A stretch of 64,000 nucleotides of DNA from Andalucia godoyi (lineage: Eukaryota > Discoba > Jakobea > Jakobida > Andaluciidae). Numbering within the stretch: position 1 is the stretch's first letter; every line of letters begins with the position of its first letter. Location of the stretch: assembly GCA_009859145.1 (NCBI GenBank), contig VRVR01000059.1:62001-126000 (forward strand), written 5' to 3'. The position numbers and the translations under genes are program-made. Shown one piece after another: positions 28,503-38,088 of this stretch. Below the pieces are notes generated by a model that saw nothing but the letters and a program-made list of their open reading frames with translations, did no database searches and was not told the DNA's origin.

Positions 28503-29813
28503 ATGCCCCGACGTCGGCCCCATGGTGGCGCCACCCCTAGAACATCTCCGATTGCTTCCCGTCTGTTTCTGGTGATTGCACCGCTGACATTCCTGTTCCT
28601 CTGTCTTTCCTTGACTCCTGTTTGTTCCGAAATCCCCGTTTTGGCCTATGTTCACAAGGCAATCGTTCCGACTGCTCGCGTTTCTGCACCTCGTACATTA
28701 CAAGAGTCTGATTACAAGGTGCTCCTTCGTACGAAGTATCGAGTTGAGCTGTTGGATGAGCGTGGGTTGTCGAACGCATCGGAACTGGACTCCGCCCGCC
28801 AACAGCTTTCCTGGAACTTCACTTCCCTTCCCAAGGTTGACCTCTCCGACATTTGGGATAATGGAGACCGTCCCACTATGTGGGGTCGTGTTCGACAGTT
28901 CATGACAATTTCCAACATCATTGCCGTTTTGGCATCATTGATTGTCGTTCTTTCCTTGACTGTTGTCATTGGTGTGTATGTTGTTAATTGGGCGATGTTG
29001 CTAAATCTTGGTCGTGTTTTATGGACCATCGTCATATTTCTGTGGTATTTCATGGGGAGGATTCCACTGTTCATTGATTTCATCCTGTATTCTGTCCTTT
29101 TTTCCGTTGTTCGCTATGGGTACAGTTTTGACCCGTCGATTGCACATCTAATTGCATTTCCCGCATTTCTCTTTGCTCCCGTTCTGCTGTTTATTCTTTC
29201 CAAATATCATCGTCTTCCTACAAACCCGTCAGGTGCGACTGGATTGTTGGACTATGCATGTGCCTGTATGGTGGTGGGAGCGTGGGTTTTCGATTCAACA
29301 ATCATGGGTGTGGCGTTTGCTGCTCTTTTGCACGTACGAAATGGATTTTTGTGTTTTGCTCCAATGACTGGATCTTTCGTCTTTGGGTTCCATGGTAAGG
29401 AATCGATGGACCGCATCCTGCGCTTGACCGTGGGAATGGTGCTTGTTTTGGCTGCGACTTTCAGTATATCTGCTATTGACATGTTTCGTCCCGGCTTGTC
29501 ATTTTTTGGCCTATTCTGCTTGTTTCTTAATCTGTTAATTCGCTCTACCATTCGTGAACCTTTCTACTGGTTTTGGAATACCATGTTTCTTTTGGCATTT
29601 GCAATTTCATGCAGCGGCGGCGCATTTGGAGTCTTACCTTCCGGAATTCAGGTTGCTTGCACATTCTTGGTGTTCTGGATCCTGGAGAAACAAATTGAAG
29701 TCCCTATGCACGTTCCAGCAGCATTCTGGCTAAGACTTCTTGGCGTCGGGTTTGTTTTGTTTGGCGTGGGGCTATTCTCTCGATCGCATCCCGAGTTGTT
29801 TTTGTTTTCTTAA
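28503..29813 (+). CDS. Orphan multipass membrane protein with signal peptide
   Basis: Single frame of 436 aa. A basic N-terminus and the hydrophobic LFLVIAPLTFLFLCLSL look like a signal peptide with cleavage near VCS. A lumenal/extracellular segment (about 45-135, sequons NAS and NFT) precedes eight to ten hydrophobic segments from about residue 140 to 430 (ISNIIAVLASLIVVLSL, FLWYFMGRIPLFIDFIL, ILRLTVGMVLVLAATFSI, RLLGVGFVLFGVGLF). No transporter or receptor signature is recognised. Topology (signal peptide, ~90-residue ectodomain, many TMs) is compatible with an endomembrane or nuclear-envelope protein, but no function can be assigned. Confidence 0.8.
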   Translation: MPRRRPHGGATPRTSPIASRLFLVIAPLTFLFLCLSLTPVCSEIPVLAYVHKAIVPTARVSAPRTLQESDYKVLLRTKYRVELLDERGLSNASELDSARQQLSWNFTSLPKVDLSDIWDNGDRPTMWGRVRQFMTISNIIAVLASLIVVLSLTVVIGVYVVNWAMLLNLGRVLWTIVIFLWYFMGRIPLFIDFILYSVLFSVVRYGYSFDPSIAHLIAFPAFLFAPVLLFILSKYHRLPTNPSGATGLLDYACACMVVGAWVFDSTIMGVAFAALLHVRNGFLCFAPMTGSFVFGFHGKESMDRILRLTVGMVLVLAATFSISAIDMFRPGLSFFGLFCLFLNLLIRSTIREPFYWFWNTMFLLAFAISCSGGAFGVLPSGIQVACTFLVFWILEKQIEVPMHVPAAFWLRLLGVGFVLFGVGLFSRSHPELFLFS

Positions 29814-30721
29814 GTTTGATCCCTCCCCCTCCCCTGTTCGTTCGTTCTTTGTTGTTTGCGCTTTCATATCTGTTGCTCAGCTTGCATTCTCATGCCGAGG
29901 GATTTGGATCATCACCACGAATGTGAATTTTACGTTACGCAGAAGTACAGCGAAGGAGAGTGAATTCAAAGCCAAGGGGTTTCTGCGATTACAGGGGCTT
30001 CGGAAGTGAAGATTACAACCAGATTTTCGCAATTAACAGTGTCCCAGCTTGGAGACCCTGCATTCCAGATGTTCAAGGATGATGAATGACGACTCTGCTT
30101 TCTCCCATTCGATTGAAGGAGTGGAATTTAGAATTTGTGTAGCGACAAGACCAAGGTCATTCACTATTCGCGTTGGCAGCCAAAGATGTTGATCCTTATT
30201 GATTAGCACACTTCAGAGCCCCGTTTGTCGGCAGAATTTAGTTTGACGTTTGGAGTGGCACATCAAAGTGCAAACTCGGAGCAGTAAGATTTCCCAATAT
30301 GGGATACACGGTCGTCAGTATCGGCGCTTGCGATTCACTGCATCAATACCAACTGGCTCTAATATGGGTGCAAATTGCAATGTTGCATGACAATCGATCC
30401 TACGAAGCCAATCGTCTAGGTTATTATTGTAGAGTCGTCTGTAAAAAAGCAGCGCGGACACGCTGCCGTCGTGCCTTGCACACAGTGTAAACAAGTCTAC
30501 GCTCAATTGACACTAGATCGCAAACGCTATTTTTGTTCCGAGCTTTCCCCCCGCCATTGCCTCTCTCTGCCCTCCATAGTCCAGAGCGCACGATCCGCTT
30601 CAGCGGAAGGTTTCGCATTTCCGCTTTTCCCCAGGTTTCGAATGTTCTTTTGTTGTTGTTTGGCTGTGGCTTGCTAGACACCTACCGGAAACAAAAGCTG
30701 CAGTGGTAGTTTGCAGGACAA
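29814..30721. other. Intergenic region, nothing recognised
   Basis: About 0.9 kb between two plus-strand genes. Short frames only (up to 89 codons) with no motif. It should contain the promoter of the downstream oxidoreductase; a CTGCAGTGGTAGTTTGCAG stretch just before its ATG offers a possible 5' UTR acceptor. Confidence 0.5.
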
Positions 30722-32215
30722 ATGTCTTTTTCTCAAGTATGCCCGCCTTCTGTTTGGCACGCACGTGCTTCGTCTACCCTTGATTCTGAACATTTCGACG
30801 TGGCCATTGTTGGCGCGGGAATTGCTGGCATTTCTGCGGCATTGACGTTGCAACGGTTGATCGTCTCTCAGAAGCCATCCGTTCGCCAAATCTCAAAGAT
30901 TGCACTGATTGAGCGTGGACAGATTGCGTCTCCCTCTTCTGGTGCATCGACTCGAAATGCAGGTTTCTTGATGCGAGGATGTGCTGATAATTATGCAGAG
31001 GCAGTTTCCGTGTTTGGTCGGGCCGAGGCCAAGCGGCTCTGGAAACTGTCCGAAGAAAACGTTTCGCGGTTAATGAATGAAGAACTAGTACCGCATGAAA
31101 AGCGCCCTTCGTGTCTTGTGGCAACATCTGTCGATGAAGCCGAGAGACTTGCACTGTCGGTCAAGATGATGATTGAAGATGGATTTGATGTTGTTGGGAT
31201 TGACATTGAAAAGTTCCGCCAACAGATGAGCAGCTCCAAGGATTCTGTCATTCCATCGTCTTTCATTACCGTCTCACCTGGATTGGATGCGAACAAGTAT
31301 AACAATCTGGACTCGGTGCTCTCCAGCGATGCTTCCCGATACGCTCTCATCAATCCGAACGATGGAGTGTGTGATCCTGTGCACGTGCTTCTTCACTTGA
31401 AGAAGAAGTTTGATTCGTCCATCGTCTCTATTTTAGAAGATTGTTCTGTTCAGTCGTTGCTGCTGCCTTTCAACAACAAGAATGGATCGGTGGAGCTGCA
31501 GTGCATTCTCCCGTCGTCTGGTACTTCGGGAACGTCCACCTGCGGTCGCCATATTATTGCGAAGCAGGTTCTGCTCTGCATGAATGCTTACGCCCCAAGC
31601 TTGGTCCCGGGGCTGAGCAATTGGGTGCAGCCTGTGCGTGGGCAGATGCTTGCTTTTGCATGTCCGCTTTCCGATGCCAGGGTGCTGTATTCGTATTATG
31701 TGAACCATGGATACGAGTACTTGAGACGACTTGACAATGCTACGGTAATCATTGGCGGCTGGAGGCGAAGACATGCTGAGCGTGAAGTCGGCTATGACGT
31801 CTGTCCCACCACAGAGGTTCAGAGCGGACTCGAGTGTGCTGCGTCTGTTTTATTGAGTGGAAAAATAGGCCGACCCACCGGATCGGTTCCTATGCGAAAT
31901 CATGTTGTGAATCACCGCTGGGCTGGAACAATGGGGTTCTCTCCAGATCACTTGCCCATTGCATCCGCATTGTTCTCCAAAATGCTTGTTCCCCACTACT
32001 TGGACGAAGTGTACCCACCGGACGTCGAAAAGGCAGCGGTGGGTAAAGGCATGTGGGACACTCGTGTCTGGTTTTGCGGCGCATTTACAGGCCACGGTAT
32101 GTCTCTTGGATTCGTCACCGCTGAATTGACCGTCAAAGCAATGATCACCGGCGCCGTGGAGCTCAATTCTTCGTTTGGCTCCTCCCGGCTGCTGAAGAAA
32201 ACGGGCAAGCTGTAA
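30722..32215 (+). CDS. FAD-dependent amine/amino-acid oxidoreductase (DAO family)
   Basis: Single frame of 497 aa. FDVAIVGAGIAGISAALTL at about 22-40 is the N-terminal FAD-binding Rossmann motif; a Glu at the end of the second strand (ALIERGQIAS) would bind the ribose. SSGASTRNAGFLMRG is the typical second FAD contact of the DAO family (glycine/sarcosine/D-amino acid oxidases, DadA). Late blocks NWVQPVRGQMLAFA, VIIGGWRRRHAE and TGHGMSLGFVTAELTVKAMI match the same fold. Substrate is probably a secondary amine or amino acid. There is no signal peptide or peroxisomal C-terminal SKL (the chain ends KTGKL). FAD-dependent oxidase versus dehydrogenase cannot be decided. Confidence 0.85.
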   Translation: MSFSQVCPPSVWHARASSTLDSEHFDVAIVGAGIAGISAALTLQRLIVSQKPSVRQISKIALIERGQIASPSSGASTRNAGFLMRGCADNYAEAVSVFGRAEAKRLWKLSEENVSRLMNEELVPHEKRPSCLVATSVDEAERLALSVKMMIEDGFDVVGIDIEKFRQQMSSSKDSVIPSSFITVSPGLDANKYNNLDSVLSSDASRYALINPNDGVCDPVHVLLHLKKKFDSSIVSILEDCSVQSLLLPFNNKNGSVELQCILPSSGTSGTSTCGRHIIAKQVLLCMNAYAPSLVPGLSNWVQPVRGQMLAFACPLSDARVLYSYYVNHGYEYLRRLDNATVIIGGWRRRHAEREVGYDVCPTTEVQSGLECAASVLLSGKIGRPTGSVPMRNHVVNHRWAGTMGFSPDHLPIASALFSKMLVPHYLDEVYPPDVEKAAVGKGMWDTRVWFCGAFTGHGMSLGFVTAELTVKAMITGAVELNSSFGSSRLLKKTGKL

Positions 32216-32760
32216 TAAAACCCGAAAAACCAAAAACAAAAATCCAAAATCAAACAAACAAACACGGTGCTTCAGTTGATTTTTTATGCACAGCAGACGT
32301 AAAATAATAATGGAAAAAAATGCTGAAGGTTCGGACGATAGCCGGCTCCCCCGAAAATTGTCGCCTCACGCTGACGCGGAAATCAATCTGCTTATCTTTG
32401 GTTTTCTCATTTTGCTCCATCTTTTTTCCCTGTTTTCTTTTCTTTTCTTTTCTTCCTTCTTCTTTCCTTTTCTCATTGGCGGTGATGATCTTCATGTATC
32501 AAGGCTTAATCTTTACTGATTCTTTTGATGAAAAATGCATGTCTGAGCTAATCCAACCGCAGCAATACGTCCTGCAATAGTTTGGTGTGGTTGCCTGCCA
32601 CCCCGTACTTCACAGTCGGTGGTTTTCTGTTTTGTCTTGTCTGCAGTGTGTTTCTTCGTTTTCTTTCCATTTTGTTGTTGTTGTATAAAACATAAAAGAC
32701 AGAGAAACCAATTGCCTGAACAGTCGTTGTTAATGGGAAAAGAAATAATTTTCATGTACA
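32216..32760. other. Convergent intergenic region
   Basis: About 545 bp between the 3' ends of the DAO-family gene (plus) and the NT-C2/LRR gene (minus). T-rich tract near 32400-32475; no gene. Confidence 0.5.
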
Positions 32761-35013
32761 CTATCCGTCATTGCGCGGTTCTATGAGAACTCCTGACTTC
32801 ATTCTCCGAGGCGATTCCGGAGAAAGCGGAATGAATTTTGCTCGAGCATTCTTGGGAGATCCGACGATTCGGACCACTTTCTCTCCGTCCAAGAAAATGA
32901 GACTGTGTATGGAATTGGACATCATAATCCTAAACAGAGATTGTCTGCAGGACTGGTGTTAGCGTATTGTGGCCTTGTCCAGCGGAAAACACGCGAAAAC
33001 AGAAAAAAACAAAAAACAAAAAACAGCAAAGATTACATACTGAGAACATAAATTACCCTTGGCTTTTGCTTCGCGAAGATTCTTCAGGCTGGACAAGCTT
33101 CGGACAACCGCATGCAGATCACTGATTTCATTGTTTGAAATGTCCAGGCTGCAGAGTATTGTGAGAGGAATGCTGTTTTTCTTTCTTGTTTTCTTTTCAA
33201 AGGAAGAATGCATTAGAATACGTACCACTCGAGCGCCACCAAGTCTGCAATTGGGCTCAGCGACTCTATCCGGTTGCTTCTGCACCGCAGGTCACGCAAC
33301 TTGTTGCAGTGCTGCAAACTGGTGAGAGAAACGATATAATTATAAGAGATGTCCAGTTCTGTGAGATGCACGAGCTTTTCGACGCCGACCAGGGAGCGCA
33401 AATGGTTATGACTCATGTTAAGTCGTGTTAGCCGAGTCAGCTGCTGGGGTGGGTGCAAGAGACGATTGTAACTTACGTCGAGCACCCGGACTCGTGGCAT
33501 GAATCTTTCTACCTCCGTCGGCTGCTCCACCAGATTGTGCGACAGATCGGCAATCAAGATGCGTGCTCCCTCGTTGTCGGATCGCCGTTTCGCAACTGCC
33601 GCGAGCTGTTTGAAAAACAATACACAGAGTCTTCGTTAGTTCTGGTATAGCGGTATCATTGGGAGAGAGGCAAAACGTAAAAAACCAACAACATACAAGA
33701 TCGAATTCTGTTCGGATTTTGCTGTGTGACACATCCAGCCGACTAACAGAAGACGAACTTCGAGAAGGCTCTTCTGCTTCACCACAAGAACTCTCGGAAA
33801 CGTCGCAGTTTGTGTCGTCATCGACGTCCGCGACGGAATTCTGCACTGCGGGCTCCGCAATTTTTGGAGAAGCGTGCGATGGAGAAGAGTTTTTCCGGGA
33901 AAGGCTGGAAAGAGATTCCGGAGACCTCGGTGGAGACTCTTGCAGTGCTTGACTCAGCCTCTGCCGCAGACTGCTAGTATTACTATTACTCTTTTCGCTT
34001 ACGGGATCCTCTGCTGCTGCTGCGAAGAACGGGACGTGTTCCATGGTTGCAACTTCGTGATGAATACTCTCTTGTGTCCGTCGGTAGCTGGATGATCTGG
34101 GTCCCGAGGATATCCAAGAATCTCCCGAATCGCTGTGCTTGTCGGAATCCGACCGACTATGAACACTCTTGTTTTCGTGTGTTGTTGGGCTGCCTCTGCG
34201 AGATGTAGGAGGTGTTTTTCGAAATGCCTCCGTTCCCGGGATCTCATTTCGTTGGCGCGGAGAGTGCTGAGAATGCTTCCGGAAAACAGGTGGGGATATC
34301 TGTCTGTTTGAAGCAATGGAGGGAGACCTTGCCCGATGTTCTGCCACTTTGCAACGCACTGCGTCCGAGAGAGGAAGAGTTGTATGCGGCTGCACAAGCT
34401 CCTGCCGCGGTGCGTCTTGATCAGTCTCGACCGAGATGCTGCCCTGTCTTTCTCTCGCTATACTCTGCTTTTCCTCACCAGCAGGAACACCGTTGTCGAG
34501 CTCGTCCCACGGGCAGTCCTTGTTGTTCGCTTGAATTTCTGCAGTAATCAGAAACACCCCAAACTGCATTTTGACTTCAGATGAGTTTTTGTTTTGGAAT
34601 GGAGTGCAATGTTCCGCAACATCCACAACCGCGGCCTTTCCGATCTCCACAGAAACATGGCGGCCCTTTGCATTCTTTGTTCTCCACATTAATTTTAGTC
34701 TCAGTTCCTTCTTCTTGAAGTAGACTGTGCGGTTTTCGACGGTGCGGCCTTTGTGAAATTTCATGGTCCCCCGAAACGCGGCTGTTGATGCAGTCATCTC
34801 ATCGGCGAAGATAAATGTCTGTGGCTGTATGGTCCGTGCCGCTGCGCTTTCGTTCTGCGCCCACAGCACGAGTTCTCCGCACTGCCTGGACCCTCGTTGC
34901 CATTTCAGCACAAGATCAGACGCGGGAGAAGGCTCACGGAAGCTTTCTTGTGGATATACATTCAAAATAGTAAACAAAAAGTCGCAGTCATATTTTTTCT
35001 TGTTTTTCAACAT
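32761..35013 (-). CDS. NT-C2 domain plus leucine-rich-repeat protein
   Basis: Four exons: 35013-33697, 33605-33226, 33148-33041 and 32944-32761 (introns of 91, 77 and 96 bp with donors GTATGT, GTACGT, GTATGT and CAG acceptors); spliced length 662 aa. The start is the first ATG (MLKNKKKYDCDFLFTI). Residues about 8-150 resemble the NT-C2 domain of EHBP1/EEIG1-type proteins (SDLVLKWQRGSR, FRGTMKFHKGRTVENRTVYF, LRLKLMWRTKNAKG), a membrane-targeting C2 variant. A 230-residue Ser/Pro/Arg-rich linker follows. From about residue 425 there are at least six leucine-rich repeats of the SDS22/LRRC type (SRLDVSHSKI, LIADLSHNLVEQP, RVLDVSYNRLLHP, TRLNMSHNHLRSL, TELDISYNYIVSL, RDLRCRSNRIESL, CLDISNNEISDL) plus a cap ending in HSLIFLDGEKV. 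Intron 3 is placed so that LRR-cap residues read on (GNLCSQQSLFRIM). Likely a scaffold at membranes or the cytoskeleton. Confidence 0.82.
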
Positions 35014-35157
35014 TGCGAACAAAACCCGGCTGGACAGCGCTGGCTTGCTACCAATGCCAGTGTCCCGTGACTGTCGTTTTTGACGGAGAGTTGGAAAAAG
35101 GAAAGCGAGGATAGCGAGGAAAGCAAGAAAATCAGCAGTTCGTAATGTACTCGCCAA

Positions 35158-35417
35158 AGCCTGATGGTCCGGATGCGAAAAAACAACGCAGGTTTTTTAA
35201 AAAATCCTGTAATGCGTAAGCTGGCATACTTTCATGTTGTAGCTGCATATTCAGCAGCTGCATGCCCTCAGCCATTAACGTTTCTCGACATTTATTCAGG
35301 CAGAAGCTGCTGTAGAAAATGCTGTGACGTCGGCGTTGAACTTGAAGCTGAGAGCGTGACTTTACGGAATAGCCGCTTTCCTCGTTGCTTTTTGTTTTGT
35401 TTTTGGCTTCGTATCAT

Positions 35418-35502
<85 letters not shown>

Positions 35503-35552
35503 TTTCTTAGTATAGGAAGGGTGATAGCATTGTCAAGTTTGTTGTTTTCAGG
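35158..35552. promoter_or_regulatory. Divergent intergenic region with compound microsatellite
   Basis: Between the NT-C2/LRR gene and the HECT gene. It holds (CT)11-(GT)7-(GA)23 at 35419-35500, in which CT and GA arms are complementary. The sequence TTTGTTGTTTTCAG directly before the HECT ATG has the look of a 3' splice acceptor, so the HECT leader may be spliced. Confidence 0.6.
35419..35500. repeat. (CT)n-(GT)n-(GA)n compound microsatellite, hairpin-capable
   Basis: CT dinucleotides at 35419-35440, GT at 35441-35454, GA at 35455-35500. The CT and GA runs can pair around a GT loop. Confidence 0.95.
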
Positions 35553-37835
35553 ATGGCAAGCACAGAGTCGCACCAAATCTCCATTGCAGAGGCACTGTAT
35601 GCGCAAGTGTATCCCGCTGAAACAGCACATGAAGCCGCACGACTGCTGTTTCTTGGATCGCCGATTGTGTTTTCGTTGGTCGACAACGAGGCTCCTGTGT
35701 TTCGGCCGGGTACTGATCCTCTGCGTCCCGACATTTTCCAGACTTTACTTCAGTTGTCCAGTGCGCTTCAGTCTTTTGCTTTGCTGGAGCATTGTGTCGA
35801 GCGAACGTTTGTCATTCCTTCATTGCTCGGAGGATCTTTTTCAAAGTTCCGATCGCTTGTTTCTCACAGGATGCCGTTTTACTACCCAGGCCCAACCACT
35901 CAGTCGGGAAAGCAGGTCACAGATGTCATTCCGTTCCCAGTTGCAGAGGTTGTCGTTCATGATCCGGAATCTTCGGGCATCAGCTGGGATGCCGTTGAGC
36001 TGTTCTACTCGGAAATGAATCGACTTCATCTTTTGAAACCCTCTGTACTGGAGCATGCTGCAAACGTCCTCCTCATTGCAATGAATACAAATTCCTCGAA
36101 TCTACAGGAAAATTCGATTCGTTGCATTCTGATATTGCTATGCTCGCCGATTGCAATGCATCCGCAGTTTCACAGGACATTTTTGTTTCCGCTGTTGCAG
36201 ATTCTTGGAGACAAGGTGTATTCTTCTTCACGACTACGCGAATGCTTGGTGCTGTGGTCACCGGCATTCGGACGGCAACGGTTTTCTCGATTCGTCGACA
36301 TCGTCCAACAGTTTCTCACAGTTCGTTGGCTCCTGCATGGGTTCACGGACGAGGCTGTACACTGTTCTGTTCGAGCACTGGCGGTTTTGGAGAGATGCAA
36401 CACAATTGGATCAGCGTTAGCACAGGCGTCCGGTATTCTTCCTGCATTTCCGTCGGCTGTGGCTGACGAGTCTTCGAACCCCCATGGTACGCATGGGACA
36501 TTTTTGCCTGTTTCGGCGTTCTATAACGATGCCGTCAACCGCATGGATTTTGAAGGATTGTTCATTCAGTATTCGAGATGGCTGTCCACGCTGAGCAAGA
36601 AATCGGGACCTGCACCTGTTGAAACACTGATTCAAAGTCAGTTTTCCGTCTGCGAATATCCTTTTGTTCTGGATCCAGCGATAAAGAGCAAGATTATCCA
36701 AATCGAAAGCGCCAAGATGCAGCGTGACTTTGCGCAAGAAGCATTTGTGCGACAGGCCCTATTTGCAGAGGCCACATTCCCGGTGTTTGTGCTTCATGTG
36801 AATCGCTCCAAACTTGTGCAGTCGACCCTCTCGGAACTCGCGACTGCATCACAATCCGATTTTAAGAAGCCTTTGAAGGTGAAGTTTGCTGGAGAAGAAG
36901 GAGTGGACGAAGGCGGTGTGCGGAAAGAATTCTTTCAGATCATTGTTCGAGAGGTCTTTGATCCTGCGTTTGGGATGTTTGAGTACAGCGAGCAGCAACG
37001 GTCGTTTTGGTTCTCGCGAACAAGTGTTGGTGGGTTGGATGAATTTCAGTTTGTGGGAATCATTCTTGGCCTTGCGTTGTACAATTCCATTATCCTGGAT
37101 GTGCATTTCCCGCAAGTCTTGTACAAGAAACTTCTTTCCGAAACTCCAGTCCTGTCGGATCTTGTTGGTCTAGACCCTGTATTGTACCACTCGCTTGTGC
37201 AGATGCTCGAGTATGAAGGAGACGATTTCGAGTCCATATTTATGAATGATTTCTCCGTGTTGGAAGATTACTACGGCGAGAAGCGGACAGTGGAACTGAA
37301 GCCCAATGGTACTCAGGTTCAGGTTTCCAAGGATAATCGCGAAGAATACGTCAACTTGTTGGTCAGGTATTTGCTGGTGGACTCTGTTGCGCAACAGTTC
37401 AACGCTTTCCGTCAGGGATTCCTTGCCGTCGCTGGTGGATATGGATTGCAGCTGTTGCGAGCAGAAGAATTAGAGATGCTTCTGTGCGGTTCTCCTGATT
37501 TGGATTTCAAGGCTCTTGAGCAGAACACTCGTTACGAAGACGGATACTCGGCGGAATCGCGAATCATCCGCGAATTTTGGGAGATTGTTCATCAATGGTC
37601 ACAAGCAGATAAGAAGCGACTGCTGTTTTTCGTGACCGGATCCGATCGAGTTCCCATCAAAGGTTTGGGAAACTTGTTGTTTATCATCTCACGAAATGGC
37701 CCAGATTCAGACCGGTTGCCTACTTCTCATACGTGTTTCAATCATTTGTTGCTGCCAGAATACAGCTCTCGTGAAAAACTGGAGAGTATGCTCCTGACGG
37801 CGATCAAGAATTCGGAAGGCTTTGGTCTCATGTAG
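35553..37835 (+). CDS. HECT-type E3 ubiquitin ligase, UBE3A-like
   Basis: Single frame of 760 aa. The C-terminal ~350 residues are a complete HECT domain: KVKFAGEEGVDEGGVRKEF, DEFQFVGIILGLALYNSIIL, QAFRQGF-type block (FNAFRQGFLAV), and the active-site region LPTSHTCFNHLLLPEYSS with catalytic Cys728, close to the human UBE3A pattern; the chain ends in NSEGFGLM, the usual short HECT tail. The N-terminal 400 residues are mostly helical, with no WW, C2 or zinc domain that I can see, so it belongs to the small-HECT group (UBE3A/HECTD2 type) rather than NEDD4 or HERC. It forms a thioester with ubiquitin before transfer. Substrates are not predictable. Confidence 0.94.
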   Translation: MASTESHQISIAEALYAQVYPAETAHEAARLLFLGSPIVFSLVDNEAPVFRPGTDPLRPDIFQTLLQLSSALQSFALLEHCVERTFVIPSLLGGSFSKFRSLVSHRMPFYYPGPTTQSGKQVTDVIPFPVAEVVVHDPESSGISWDAVELFYSEMNRLHLLKPSVLEHAANVLLIAMNTNSSNLQENSIRCILILLCSPIAMHPQFHRTFLFPLLQILGDKVYSSSRLRECLVLWSPAFGRQRFSRFVDIVQQFLTVRWLLHGFTDEAVHCSVRALAVLERCNTIGSALAQASGILPAFPSAVADESSNPHGTHGTFLPVSAFYNDAVNRMDFEGLFIQYSRWLSTLSKKSGPAPVETLIQSQFSVCEYPFVLDPAIKSKIIQIESAKMQRDFAQEAFVRQALFAEATFPVFVLHVNRSKLVQSTLSELATASQSDFKKPLKVKFAGEEGVDEGGVRKEFFQIIVREVFDPAFGMFEYSEQQRSFWFSRTSVGGLDEFQFVGIILGLALYNSIILDVHFPQVLYKKLLSETPVLSDLVGLDPVLYHSLVQMLEYEGDDFESIFMNDFSVLEDYYGEKRTVELKPNGTQVQVSKDNREEYVNLLVRYLLVDSVAQQFNAFRQGFLAVAGGYGLQLLRAEELEMLLCGSPDLDFKALEQNTRYEDGYSAESRIIREFWEIVHQWSQADKKRLLFFVTGSDRVPIKGLGNLLFIISRNGPDSDRLPTSHTCFNHLLLPEYSSREKLESMLLTAIKNSEGFGLM

Positions 37836-38088
37836 TAATTTTAAAAAAAAAAACAAAACACGAAAAGAAAAGAAAAACAGGGGAACGGAAAAGAGTGTGT
37901 TGGACAATTGAATTCAAACACCCGACTCGCAGTTTCATAGCACATTTCCCGGGGCCATTACGCTGCCTGCTGCGATTGAGGACGTGACAGCATGCCGTTT
38001 TGAATCCTTGCGGTGTCCTTCCTCCACTGTATGTCGGGAAACGAAAAGTTACCTTGCCGTCGCATATATGTGTGTATGTTCGGATGCA

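Noticed and set aside
35014..35157. An extended start for the NT-C2/LRR protein at 35157
   Set aside because: The first codon there is TTG, not ATG; the first ATG, at 35013, is directly before the NT-C2 domain.
35419..35500. CRISPR-like or transposon-end interpretation of the CT/GT/GA repeat
   Set aside because: No spacers or coding mobile gene; it is a compound microsatellite.
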